A model generated the notes under the pieces. The model searched no databases. It worked only from the letters and a program-made list of their open reading frames with translations, and was not told the DNA's origin. This document shows, in pieces, positions 27,690 to 35,815 of a stretch of DNA of 64,000 bases. Position numbers and translations under genes: made by a program. Origin of the DNA: Pseudomonas multiresinivorans (lineage in GTDB: Bacteria; Pseudomonadota; Gammaproteobacteria; Pseudomonadales; Pseudomonadaceae); NCBI RefSeq assembly GCF_012971725.1, contig NZ_CP048833.1, positions 2,666,001 to 2,730,000 on the forward strand, given 5' to 3'. Position 1 is the stretch's first letter, and every line of letters begins with the position of its first letter.

Positions 27690-28130
27690 ATGCCAGACAA
27701 GAGCCTGATCGGCCGGTCACTGGGCGTCACCCAGGCCGAAGTGGAGAAGGGGCGCCTGCGCTTCTTCGCCAAGGCCATCGGAGAAACCGACCCGGTCTAC
27801 ACCGACGAAACCGCTGCACGCGCGGCCGGCCATCCCTCGTTGCCGGTGCCGCCCAGCTTTCTCATGTGCCTGGAGTGCGAAGGACGCGATAGCGATCATA
27901 TCGTCGAGGACATCTTCGGCTTCGACCTCGGCCGCATCCTGCATGCCGAGCAGGGATTCGTGTACCACCGCCTGGCGTTCGCCGGCGACCTGCTGACTTT
28001 CGACACGCGGGTGGTCGACGTGTACGAGAAGAAGGGAGGAGCGCTGACTTTCGTGGTCCAGGAAACCCGCGTCACCAACCAGCGCGGCGAGCATGTTGCG
28101 GACATCCGTTCGTCCCTGGTGCAACGCTGA
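27690..28130 (+). CDS. MaoC-like dehydratase N-terminal-type subunit
   Basis: A 146-residue single hot-dog protein of the FAS1-like/MaoC_dehydrat_N group (SLGVTQAEVEKGRLRFFAKAIGETDPVYTDE, then LHAEQGFVYHRLAFAGDLLTF). Such proteins lack the full hydratase motif and pair with an active MaoC subunit to form a heteromeric enoyl-CoA hydratase with an enlarged pocket, known from the steroid ChsH1/ChsH2-like and HadAB-like systems. Its partner is the next gene, 10 bases downstream. Unlike ChsH2 it carries no DUF35 zinc-ribbon/OB extension. It would add water to a bulky 2-enoyl-CoA. Confidence 0.83.
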   Translation: MPDKSLIGRSLGVTQAEVEKGRLRFFAKAIGETDPVYTDETAARAAGHPSLPVPPSFLMCLECEGRDSDHIVEDIFGFDLGRILHAEQGFVYHRLAFAGDLLTFDTRVVDVYEKKGGALTFVVQETRVTNQRGEHVADIRSSLVQR

Positions 28131-28140
28131 GGAGAGAGCC

Positions 28141-28560
28141 ATGCAGCAACCCTGTTACAGCGACCTGCAGGTCGGCGACGAAATTCCGCCGCTGTCACTT
28201 CCAGCCGTTGATCGCACCACGCTGGCCCTGTACGCCGGTGCCTCCGGCGACCACAACCAGGTGCACATCGACCTCGATTTCGCCCGTCGCGCGCGTCAGC
28301 CCGACGTTTTTGCCCACGGCATGCTCTCGGTCGCCTACCTGGGCCGAATGCTCACCCGCTGGGTCCCACAGGCGCAGATCCGCGCGCTGTCAGTGCGCTT
28401 CACCGGCATTACCCAACTGGGCCATGTCCCCTCCTGCCGGGGACGGGTCATCGACAAGTACGAGGCCGGCGGTGAATGCCTCGTGCGCCTGGCGCTGCGC
28501 TGCAGCAACCAGTACGGCGAAGACAAGCTGATCGGCGAGGCCGTCGTCGCGCTGGCCTGA
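28141..28560 (+). CDS. MaoC-type enoyl-CoA hydratase subunit
   Basis: A 139-residue hot-dog hydratase starting at ATG 28141 after TGAGGAGAGAGCC. The hydratase-2 signature is present: YAGASGDHNQVHIDLDFARR, then DVFAHGMLSVAYLGRML, with Asp and His in the catalytic places. Together with the preceding subunit it should form a two-gene hydratase giving 3-hydroxyacyl-CoA, which the next gene's SDR could oxidise. Confidence 0.87.
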   Translation: MQQPCYSDLQVGDEIPPLSLPAVDRTTLALYAGASGDHNQVHIDLDFARRARQPDVFAHGMLSVAYLGRMLTRWVPQAQIRALSVRFTGITQLGHVPSCRGRVIDKYEAGGECLVRLALRCSNQYGEDKLIGEAVVALA

Positions 28561-28589
28561 CTCCAATGACAAGAAACAAGGAAACCCCG

Positions 28590-29417
28590 ATGAAGAAACT
28601 CGAAGGCAAGGTGGCGCTGGTCACCGGCTCCGGCCGTGGCATTGGCCGCAGCGTCGCGCTGAAACTGGCCCGCGAGGGCGCCCGCGTGGTCGTCAACGAT
28701 CTCGATGCGGCCCCGGCCGAGGAGGTCGTCGCACAGATTCGTAGCGAGGGTGGCGACGCCGTTGCCTGTATCGGCAGCGTCACCGCCGTGGACTTCGCCG
28801 ATCGTTTCGTGAAGACCGCCATGGATGCCTACGGCACGCTGGATATCATCGTCAATAATGCCGGCTACACCTGGGACAGCGTGATCCAGAAGATGAGCGA
28901 CGAGCAGTGGTACGCCATCATCGACTGCCACATCACCGCGCCATTCCGCATCTTGCGTGCCGCCCAGCCGATCATCAGCGCCCTGGCCAAGCAGGAGGCA
29001 GCGGAGGGCAGGGTGGTCAACCGCAAGGTGGTGAACATCTCCTCGGTATCGGCCGCCGGCAACCCGGGCCAGATGAACTATTCCACCGCCAAGGCCGGCG
29101 TGCTGGGCATGACCAAGGCCCTGTCCAAGGAGTGGGGGCGCTACAAGGTCAACGTCAACGCCGTGGCTTTCGGCCACATCGAGACCCGCCAGACCCAGCC
29201 GGTGGAAGGCGATCCGACCTTCATCGACATCGAAGGCCGGCAGATCAAGGTGGGTATCAGCCCAGCGACCGTCGAGGCCTCGAAGACGCTGATCCCACTG
29301 GGTCGTCCGGGTACCCCGGACGAAGCGGCCGATGCGGTGTACCTGTTCTGCATTCCGGAGTCCGACTATGTCTCCGGGCAGGTCCTGGTCTGCGGTGGCG
29401 GCCTGGGCACCGTGTAA
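28590..29417 (+). CDS. SDR-family 3-hydroxyacyl-CoA dehydrogenase-like
   Basis: A 275-residue classical short-chain dehydrogenase. The start is ATG 28590 with AAGGAAA upstream. TGSGRGIG near residue 13 binds the nucleotide, and an Asp after the second strand (VVVNDLDA) favours NAD. NNAG follows, with the catalytic YSTAKAG near 165. It resembles the N-terminal domain of the fusion at 5447. In its operon (thiolase, hydratase pair, SDR) it would oxidise the 3-hydroxyacyl-CoA before thiolysis. Confidence 0.88.
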   Translation: MKKLEGKVALVTGSGRGIGRSVALKLAREGARVVVNDLDAAPAEEVVAQIRSEGGDAVACIGSVTAVDFADRFVKTAMDAYGTLDIIVNNAGYTWDSVIQKMSDEQWYAIIDCHITAPFRILRAAQPIISALAKQEAAEGRVVNRKVVNISSVSAAGNPGQMNYSTAKAGVLGMTKALSKEWGRYKVNVNAVAFGHIETRQTQPVEGDPTFIDIEGRQIKVGISPATVEASKTLIPLGRPGTPDEAADAVYLFCIPESDYVSGQVLVCGGGLGTV

Positions 29418-29421
29418 ATGA

Positions 29422-29450
29422 CAGGGGCGCCACGGCGCCCCTGGTCTTTT
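29422..29450 (+). terminator. Intrinsic terminator-like hairpin
   Basis: A perfect CAGGGGCGC/GCGCCCCTG stem with a short loop, followed by GTCTTTT, 4 bases after the SDR stop. It probably ends or attenuates the thiolase-hydratase-SDR transcript before the DUF2889 gene. Confidence 0.65.
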
Positions 29451-29470
29451 GCTCAAGCGGAGAAATTTCC

Positions 29471-30049
29471 ATGCAAGACTCACGACCGCCACGTCGCCTG
29501 CTGCATGACCGCCAGGTGCAGTGCCGTGGCTACCAGCGCGAGGACGGGCTGTTCGAAATCGAAGGCTGCCTGATCGACACCAAGAGCGAAGAGACACAAT
29601 TCATCTACGGCAAGGTGGCTGCCAGCGGCGTGCTGCACCAGATGCGTCTGGTGATGGTGCTGGACTGGGACCTGGTGATTCACAGCGTCGAGGCCTTCAG
29701 CGAGCAGGCTCCGACCCCCGAATGCGGCCAGGTGACCGAGGCTTACCGCGCACTGGCAGGGGTGCGCATCGGCGCTGGTTTCAAACGACGAGTCGCCGAA
29801 CGGGTTGGCGGAACCGTCGGTTGCACGCACCTGACCGAACTGCTCGGCCCCATGGCCACCACTGCCATTCAGACGCTCGCACCCCTGCAACAGAAACGCC
29901 TGCGTGAACGTGCAGCCGCCGATCCGTCGTTCCAGATGCCAACCCATTGGGTCCTCAATACCTGCCATGCCTACCGCGAGGAGGGCGAGGCTGCCCGGCG
30001 GATTCGTACCTGGAAACCGAACGGTCCGGCTATCGATCCCGTGAAATAG
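29471..30049 (+). CDS. DUF2889 protein
   Basis: A 192-residue soluble protein with the DUF2889 features RYRCRGY-like QCRGYQREDGLFEIEGCLIDTK (in part), a central HQMRLVMVLDWDLVIHSVEAFSEQAPTPEC, and GCTHLTELLGPMA with conserved Cys/His. There is no signal peptide or membrane segment. The family has no established function and recurs in pathways for aromatic, steroid and other CoA-dependent degradations. Conserved Cys and His residues (GCTHL, NTCHAY) could bind a metal. The start at 29471 has CGGAGAAA. Confidence 0.75.
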   Translation: MQDSRPPRRLLHDRQVQCRGYQREDGLFEIEGCLIDTKSEETQFIYGKVAASGVLHQMRLVMVLDWDLVIHSVEAFSEQAPTPECGQVTEAYRALAGVRIGAGFKRRVAERVGGTVGCTHLTELLGPMATTAIQTLAPLQQKRLRERAAADPSFQMPTHWVLNTCHAYREEGEAARRIRTWKPNGPAIDPVK

Positions 30050-30106
30050 AAAGATTCAAGCCTTCCCACCATGCCGGTCGTCGCTGGCCGGCTCCAGGAG
30101 ACGAAC

Positions 30107-31504
30107 GTGAACAACAAGAAACGTCCCTTTTTCCTCATTGCCTTGCTGCTGACGGCGTTCTCGGGCGCCCACGCAGCAGCACCATCGCCGCAGGAGGCCC
30201 GGGCCATCGCCAGGGATGCCTATATCTACGGCTTCCCATTGGTGGACAACTACCGGGTGCAGTACACCTATTTCCAGGACCGCCAGCATCCGGAATTCAA
30301 GGCACCCTGGAACACTCTGCACAACACCGCGCGCATCTACACCCCGGAAGACAAGGCATACCCGACGCCCAATGCCGATACTCCGTACTCCCAGCTCGGC
30401 GCCGACCTGCGCCGCGAGCCGCTGGTACTGACCCTGCCGGCAATCGAGGACGGGCGCTACTACTCGGCGCAGTTCGTCGATGCCTACACCTACAACTTCG
30501 GCTACGTCGGCAGCCGCACCACTGGCAATGGTGGTGGGCGCTTCCTGCTCGCCGGGCCGGACTGGGACGGCGCTGTACCGCCGGGCATCGATCGCGTATT
30601 CCGCTCGGAAACTGAGTTCGCTTTCGTCTTCTATCGCACTCAGCTCAAGGGGACTGACGACCTGGAGAATGTCAAGCAGGTCCAGGCGGGTTACAAGGTG
30701 CAGACGCTCTCGGCGTTCCTTGGTCAGCCTGCGCCGCCTGCCGTACCGCCGGTGGACTTCCGTGTGCCGCTCAGCGCCGAGGCGGAGCGCAGCAGTCTCG
30801 AGTTCTTCGAGCAGCTCAACTTCGTGCTCGGGTACTGCCCGACTCATCCATCCGAGAAGGCTCTGATGGCCCGCTTCGCCAGGCTGGGGATAGGTTCGGG
30901 CCAGCATTTCGATGCGGACAACCTGCCGGCGGACTTGCGGGAAGCGATCAAGGCAGGCATTGCCGACGCCTGGCGCGATTTCGACGCCCTGGGCCAGCGC
31001 GTGGCACGCGGCGAGGTCGCCACCAGCAATTTCCTCGGCAGTCGCGCCTTCCTGGGCGACAACTACCTATATCGGATGCGGGCGACGGTCACCGGGCTGT
31101 ACGGCAATGACAAGGAGGAAACCCTCTATCCGCCGTTCTACCTAGACAGCAGCGGCGAAAAACTGGATGCCTCGCGGCATCGCTACACCTTGCGCTTCGC
31201 TCCCGGCCAACTGCCGCCAGTCAACGCCTTCTGGTCGCTGACGATGTACGACTCGGCTCGATTGCTGGTGGCCAACCCGCTGAATCGCTATCTGATCAAC
31301 TCGGCGATGCTGCCAACGCTGCAGCACGATGCCGATGGCGGCCTGACCCTTTACATCCAGCACCAGCCGCCGGCTGGCGCGCTGCAGGCGAACTGGCTAC
31401 CCGCTCCCGACGGGCCGTTCTACATCGCCGGTCGGCTCTACTGGCCCAGGCCTGCAGCGCTCGACGGCCACTGGCAGGCTCCCCGCGTGCAACGCATTGA
31501 CTGA
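30107..31504 (+). CDS. exported DUF1254/DUF1214 protein (long form)
   Basis: A 465-residue secreted protein. The start is GTG 30107, placed after CCAGGAG, and gives a clean signal peptide (KKRPFFLIALLLTAFSGAHA). The DUF1254 part (IARDAYIYGFPLVDNYRVQY, then TPNADTPYSQLGADL) covers about residues 30-160, and the DUF1214 part (RFAPGQLPPVNAFWSLTMYDS) lies near 370-455. Members are predicted periplasmic proteins often found near catabolic genes; no activity is agreed. The first codons contain overlapping AANAANAA motifs. It forms a tandem with the shorter homolog 22 bases downstream. Confidence 0.82.
   Translation: MNNKKRPFFLIALLLTAFSGAHAAAPSPQEARAIARDAYIYGFPLVDNYRVQYTYFQDRQHPEFKAPWNTLHNTARIYTPEDKAYPTPNADTPYSQLGADLRREPLVLTLPAIEDGRYYSAQFVDAYTYNFGYVGSRTTGNGGGRFLLAGPDWDGAVPPGIDRVFRSETEFAFVFYRTQLKGTDDLENVKQVQAGYKVQTLSAFLGQPAPPAVPPVDFRVPLSAEAERSSLEFFEQLNFVLGYCPTHPSEKALMARFARLGIGSGQHFDADNLPADLREAIKAGIADAWRDFDALGQRVARGEVATSNFLGSRAFLGDNYLYRMRATVTGLYGNDKEETLYPPFYLDSSGEKLDASRHRYTLRFAPGQLPPVNAFWSLTMYDSARLLVANPLNRYLINSAMLPTLQHDADGGLTLYIQHQPPAGALQANWLPAPDGPFYIAGRLYWPRPAALDGHWQAPRVQRID
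30110..30120 (+). promoter_or_regulatory. Candidate Hfq/Crc (CA) motif directly after start codon
   Basis: AACAACAAGAA fills codons 2-5 of the DUF1254 gene and gives two perfect overlapping AANAANAA matches immediately after the GTG start. Confidence 0.5.
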
Positions 31505-31508
31505 ATAC

Positions 31509-31516
31509 AACAACAA
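31509..31516 (+). promoter_or_regulatory. Candidate Hfq/Crc (CA) motif at ribosome site
   Basis: AACAACAA abuts the AAGGAA ribosome site of the second DUF1254 gene (start 31527). It is a perfect AANAANAA match. Confidence 0.5.
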
Positions 31517-31526
31517 GGAAACCGCA

Positions 31527-32546
31527 ATGTCCGCATTCAAGGCCACTTTCCTGGCCCTGGCGGTCGCCACTGCCCAGGCGCCCGCGCTGGCCGCCGAAAC
31601 GACGGTGACCATCGACAACTTCACCCGTGCCGAGTCGGCGCGCTTCTTCGATCTGACCGTCAAGCGCGGCGGTTTCGGCCAGTTCGTGCACAACGCCGCA
31701 CTGGTGCCGATCGACAGCCAGGTGATTGTCCGCCCTAACCGCGACACGCTGTATTCCTCGGCGGTGTTCGACCTCGACGCCGGCCCGGTGAGCATCACGC
31801 TACCCGATGCCGGCAAGCGCTACTTCTCGCTGGTCGCCTATAGCCAGGACCAGTACACCTCACCGATGGGCTACGGCGCTGGCACCTATCGCTTCGATCG
31901 CCAGCAGATCGGCACGCGCTATGTGCTCGTCGGTATCCGTACTCTGGTCGACCCCACCGATGCCAGTGACCTGCAGGCTGCCCATGCGCTGCAGCAGCAG
32001 GTACGGGTGAGCCAACCGGCAGGGCCCGGACGCTATGAGGAGACCTCGTGGGATGCAGCCAGTCAGCAACGTGTTCGCACTGCGTTGCTAGGCCTGGCGG
32101 CGACCCTGCCGGACTCGCGCGGCATGTTCGGCGCGCGCGGCCAGGTCGATCCGCTGCGGCACCTGATCGGCAGTGCCTCGGCCTGGGGCGGTAACCCGGA
32201 GCGCGATGCGCTGTACCTGAATGTCACGCCGGAGCGAAATGACGGCACCACGCGCTACGGGCTGACGGTCGGACGGGTACCGGTGGATGCCTTCTGGTCG
32301 ATCAGTGTGTACAACGCCGCAGGCTACTTCCAGGCCAACCCGCAGAACGCCTACACCCTGAACAACCTCACGGCCAAGCGCGCCGCCGATGGTTCGGTGC
32401 AGGTGCTGTTTGGCGGTTGCGATGGCAAGCAGGCGAACTGCCTGCCGATCACTCCGGGCTGGAACTACATGGTGCGTCTGTATCGTCCCCAGGCCGAGTT
32501 GCTGGACGGCAGCTGGAAGTTCCCCGAGGCGAAGCCGTTGCCTTGA
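31527..32546 (+). CDS. exported DUF1254/DUF1214 protein (short form)
   Basis: A 339-residue protein with signal peptide (KATFLALAVATAQAPALA before AETTVT). It keeps a short N-terminal DUF1254 part (IVRPNRDTLYSSAVFDLDAGPVSITLPDAG) and the C-terminal DUF1214 part (YGLTVGRVPVDAFWSISVYNAAGYFQANPQNAYTLNN, in part), but lacks about 130 residues present in its neighbour. Long and short forms in tandem suggest a complex or two related binding or catalytic roles in the periplasm. It is followed by a GC hairpin before a convergent DUF1329 gene. Confidence 0.82.
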   Translation: MSAFKATFLALAVATAQAPALAAETTVTIDNFTRAESARFFDLTVKRGGFGQFVHNAALVPIDSQVIVRPNRDTLYSSAVFDLDAGPVSITLPDAGKRYFSLVAYSQDQYTSPMGYGAGTYRFDRQQIGTRYVLVGIRTLVDPTDASDLQAAHALQQQVRVSQPAGPGRYEETSWDAASQQRVRTALLGLAATLPDSRGMFGARGQVDPLRHLIGSASAWGGNPERDALYLNVTPERNDGTTRYGLTVGRVPVDAFWSISVYNAAGYFQANPQNAYTLNNLTAKRAADGSVQVLFGGCDGKQANCLPITPGWNYMVRLYRPQAELLDGSWKFPEAKPLP

Positions 32547-32560
32547 TCTGCAAACCTGAA

Positions 32561-32581
32561 GCGGGGCCCGCCGGGCCCCGC
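32561..32581. terminator. Hairpin between convergent DUF1254 and DUF1329 genes
   Basis: GCGGGGCCCG/CGGGCCCCGC is an almost perfect palindrome with very strong pairing and no T run. Confidence 0.55.
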
Positions 32582-32601
32582 TCTCCAGGTGCGGCGCTGA
32601 C

Positions 32602-33978
32602 TCAGCGCAGACCATCGTTGCGCAAGGCAGCGGGGGTGTAGTCGAACGCCTTGGCGGTGAACCCGTACTGGGTATTGCGCGGTTCCTCGTTGCGCAAGCC
32701 CACCACCATGTAGCGTCCCGACTGCAAGTCATACAGCGTTTCCGCCGCCGCGTAGGAGGCCTGTTGGTCGTAGCGATAGAGGATATGCCCTTCGCCGACG
32801 CGCCAGAGCTGGCCGCGGCCGTCGTAGCGATCTTCCTCGACGATCTGCCAGGTGTCTTCGTCGAGGTAGAAGTGCCGCTGTGAGTAGAGATGCCGGGCGC
32901 CGGGCTTGAGCGTGGCGACTACCTCCCAGACCCGGTGCAGCTCATAGCGCGTATGGTCCTGGTTGATGTGTCCGGCCTTGACGATGTCGTCGTATTTCAG
33001 CTGCGGCGACTCCAGGCGGTAGCTGTTGTAGGGAATGTACATCTCCTTCTTGCCAACGAGTTTCCAGTCGTAGCGGTCCGGCGCGCCGTTGAACATATCC
33101 AGGTCATCGGAAGTGCGCAGGCCGTCCGAGGCCGTGCCCGGGCCGTCATACGCCAGCTGTGGCGCGCGTCTTACTCGGCGCTGGCCAGCGTTATAGACCC
33201 AGGCCAGGCGCGGCTCCTTCACCTGGTCGATGGTTTCATGCACCACTGCCACGGTGCCGGCCAGGCGTGCCGGCGCGGTGACCCACTGCTTGTAGTAGTA
33301 GAGAAGGTTGTCCGTTTCGTCCTTGGGCAGGCCGGAAATCTGTGGCGGGAAGACCTGCTCCTCCTCGAAACGCACCGGGGTGAAACCGCCGTTTTCCTGG
33401 GGAGTTGCCTGGATGTAGCTGCGCTTGAAGCTGCCGCCCAGGTAGCGGGTGACGTGGTTCCACACCACCTCGACGCCGTTCTTCGGGATAGGGAAGGCGT
33501 AGTAGCCCGTGCTGGAGAATTCGGCCAGACCGTTGCCATCATTGATCGACTGGGTCTTGAGCGCGCTCTGCTTGGCCAGGGCTGCGATCTGCTGTGGAAC
33601 CGCGGCACTGCGGTGGGTCGGATACACAGGGATCCGGTAGCTGTCCGGGTAGCGCTTGAGCATCGCCAGCTGGCCGACGCTGAGCTTGTCCTTGTACTGC
33701 TCGGCGTTCGCAGCGGTGATGACGAAAAGCGGCTTTTCAGCGGCGAAAGGATCACTGAGGAAGCCGCCGGCATCCACTTGCCCCGCGCTCTTCGGCAGGC
33801 CGCCGGTCCAGGCGGGAATGCTGCCGTCGGCATTGCCTTCCTTTTGCGCGCCAATCGGCGTCAGCTTGGTGCCCAATAGTTCGGCTTCCTGAGGGCTGAC
33901 GGCCGCCATCACGCTACTGGCCAACAGTGAGAGTGCGACTGCAAGGGTACCGGTTTGCATCAGTTTGCGGTTTTTCAT
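32602..33978 (-). CDS. DUF1329 periplasmic protein (copy 2)
   Basis: A 458-residue exported protein. The real start is ATG 33978 (MKNRKLMQTGTLAVALSLL, then ASSVMA/AVSPQEA) with CAGGAAAA upstream. The frame is open for another 1.1 kb, but that part overlaps the DUF1302 gene out of frame. It shares long blocks with copy 1 at 22848: GAQKEGNADGSIPAWTGGL, NAGQRRVRRAP, LVGKKEMYIPYN and GHINQDHTRYELHRVWEV. It is the last gene of a minus operon cytochrome c-DUF1302-DUF1329, 18 bases after DUF1302. It is probably an envelope carrier for a hydrophobic compound (family inference). Confidence 0.88.
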   Translation of the reverse strand: MKNRKLMQTGTLAVALSLLASSVMAAVSPQEAELLGTKLTPIGAQKEGNADGSIPAWTGGLPKSAGQVDAGGFLSDPFAAEKPLFVITAANAEQYKDKLSVGQLAMLKRYPDSYRIPVYPTHRSAAVPQQIAALAKQSALKTQSINDGNGLAEFSSTGYYAFPIPKNGVEVVWNHVTRYLGGSFKRSYIQATPQENGGFTPVRFEEEQVFPPQISGLPKDETDNLLYYYKQWVTAPARLAGTVAVVHETIDQVKEPRLAWVYNAGQRRVRRAPQLAYDGPGTASDGLRTSDDLDMFNGAPDRYDWKLVGKKEMYIPYNSYRLESPQLKYDDIVKAGHINQDHTRYELHRVWEVVATLKPGARHLYSQRHFYLDEDTWQIVEEDRYDGRGQLWRVGEGHILYRYDQQASYAAAETLYDLQSGRYMVVGLRNEEPRNTQYGFTAKAFDYTPAALRNDGLR

Positions 33979-33995
33979 GCTGCTCGTTTTCCTGT

Positions 33996-35762
33996 TCAGA
34001 AGTTCACGCCGAAGCTCAGCGAGACGAAGTCGCGGTCGACGTTGGTGTTGAAGTCGCCGCCGAAGAAATTGGTGTAAGCCAGGCTGGCGGTGTAGGTGCT
34101 GCGGTAGTCCGCGTCGACGCCGACGCTGATGGCTTTCGATCCCTCGTTGAACACCGGGCCGTAGCCATGCACGTCGTGACTCCAGCCCAGGTTGGGCTTG
34201 AGGTTGATGCCAGCGAAGACGTCGCTGTAGTCGAGCTGGGCGCTGACCGTGTAGCCCCAGGAGGTCGCGCTGTAGTAACCGTGGCGCGAGTTGGTGACAT
34301 CGCCGTACACCGAGTCCCGGCCGTAGCGCTGGCGGTCCAGGGATTCCAGGCCACCGATATGGGTGATGGCCGCCTCGCCAACCAGCACCAGGGACTCCGC
34401 GCCAAGCATGGGGTCGAAGATGTGCAGCAGGGTGCTCTGCAGCTGGGTCACTTCCTTGCGCTTGTAGCCTTCGTTGACCTGACCTTCGACGCTCGGAACG
34501 GTGGGCTCCGCGGCGGCGCCGGTCAGTGCGGTGTAGACCGGGTTGAGTACCGCAGCGCCGACGTCGGTGCCGTTGATGTCGACGGGAGCGTTGGGGCGGT
34601 AGCTGATCTCGCCGCTCCAGGCCGTGCCGGTGGGCAGGGTGGTGGCGAAGCTGGCACCGAACAGGTGGATGTCTTCTGGGTAGGTCAGGTAATAGCTGCT
34701 GTTGCCCAGGGTGCTGGCGATGGCCAGCTCGCCGCTGGGATCGGCGGCGAGCAGGGCATCGAGCTGGCCGACCACGCCCTTGGCTGTGCGGGTGTTGGCG
34801 AAGGGAATCCGCGAATGGTAGTTGAGGTAATAGACGCCGTACTCCGCGCCATCGTCGAGCCAGTGCATGGCCAGGCCATACTGGCCGCTGTCGCCGGGCT
34901 CGCGGTTCTTCTCCCGCGGCACGTAGACGCCTTCGCGACCGTTGACGCCGAAGCCCAGGCCAAGGGCGGCCGCCTGGGCTTCGAGCGCCTCTGCATCGGC
35001 GAAGCCCACGGTCATGTTGGTATTGCAGCCCTTGGCGACTACATCGCTGCCGAAGAAGGTGCCGCAGTTGTCGAAGGCGTAGGGCTTCCACTGCAACTGG
35101 TAGAAGCCCTCCACGCTCACCTTTTCGTTCACGCTCTGCGAGACATACAGCGCGTTGACCGGAATCAGCCCTTCCTTGAGTTCCGCGCCGGGGCGGCGCA
35201 AGGCGGCGACATCCAGCGGGTTGATGGCATTGATCGAGTTGCCATAGAAAGTGCTTTCGCCCCAGCTGATGACCTGCTTGCCCAGGCGCACGTTACCTGG
35301 CCGCTCCGCCAGCTCGTATTTCTGCGAAACGTAGGCGTCGAGGAACTCGGCACCGGAGGATCGCGAGGCCATCTCGCGGCCGTGGTCGCTGATTTCCTTG
35401 AAAGGATGGTTCTCATCCTTCAGCTGGAAGTCGTACCAGTACTTGCCGCGCAAGAAGAAGCTGGTGTCGTCGTAGGTGAGCTGCAGGTCGTGCACGCCCT
35501 TGAAGATTTTCGAGAAGGCGTCGCCCTTGCTGAAATTCAGGCGCCCGTCATCACCGGTGGACGAGTGACCGGTTCCGCCGTTGCTCACGTCGATCAGTTT
35601 CTTGTCGGGGCTGGCCGTCGACCAGCTCTCGCCGATGGACAGACTCGAGTCGAACTGGCCCTTGATCTCGCCCAGCGTGAAGGCGGCTGCGCCGGCCTGG
35701 CCGGCCGCGGCGAGGGAGACCGCGCCGGCCAGCAGGCAACGGGTGAAGGTGTTGGCGTGCAT
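33996..35762 (-). CDS. DUF1302 outer-membrane barrel (copy 2)
   Basis: A 588-residue exported protein with signal peptide (CLLAGAVSLAAAGQAGA before AAFTLGEIKGQFDSSLSIG). It is colinear with copy 1, sharing GKYWYDF, NVRLGKQV(V/I)(N/S)WGEST, INP(V/L)DVAALRRPG, NCGTFFG and the terminal SLSFGVNF. The final Phe and the alternating strands fit an outer-membrane barrel. The conserved NCGTFFG and KGCNTN cysteines could form a disulfide loop. The ribosome site AAGGAAA precedes the start. It stands between a cytochrome c gene and DUF1329 in one operon. Confidence 0.87.
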   Translation of the reverse strand: MHANTFTRCLLAGAVSLAAAGQAGAAAFTLGEIKGQFDSSLSIGESWSTASPDKKLIDVSNGGTGHSSTGDDGRLNFSKGDAFSKIFKGVHDLQLTYDDTSFFLRGKYWYDFQLKDENHPFKEISDHGREMASRSSGAEFLDAYVSQKYELAERPGNVRLGKQVISWGESTFYGNSINAINPLDVAALRRPGAELKEGLIPVNALYVSQSVNEKVSVEGFYQLQWKPYAFDNCGTFFGSDVVAKGCNTNMTVGFADAEALEAQAAALGLGFGVNGREGVYVPREKNREPGDSGQYGLAMHWLDDGAEYGVYYLNYHSRIPFANTRTAKGVVGQLDALLAADPSGELAIASTLGNSSYYLTYPEDIHLFGASFATTLPTGTAWSGEISYRPNAPVDINGTDVGAAVLNPVYTALTGAAAEPTVPSVEGQVNEGYKRKEVTQLQSTLLHIFDPMLGAESLVLVGEAAITHIGGLESLDRQRYGRDSVYGDVTNSRHGYYSATSWGYTVSAQLDYSDVFAGINLKPNLGWSHDVHGYGPVFNEGSKAISVGVDADYRSTYTASLAYTNFFGGDFNTNVDRDFVSLSFGVNF

Positions 35763-35815
35763 TGATTGTTTTCCTTGTTGTCATGCCATACGGGTGAGGA
35801 AGTGCAGGTAAAGGC

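Noticed and set aside
26039..27778. A 579-codon minus-strand frame
   Set aside because: Antisense to the thiolase at 26444 and running across the REP-like intergenic region; no recognisable product.
32602..35091. An 829-codon open frame on the minus strand
   Set aside because: Only the last 458 codons (from 33978) are a gene. The rest overlaps the DUF1302 gene in another phase and reads as Arg/Gln/His-rich noise.
33927..35765. A 612-codon open frame on the plus strand opposite DUF1302
   Set aside because: Antisense to a gene with signal peptide and family motifs. The translation is Val/Ala/Gly-rich with no motif, typical of GC-rich antisense frames.
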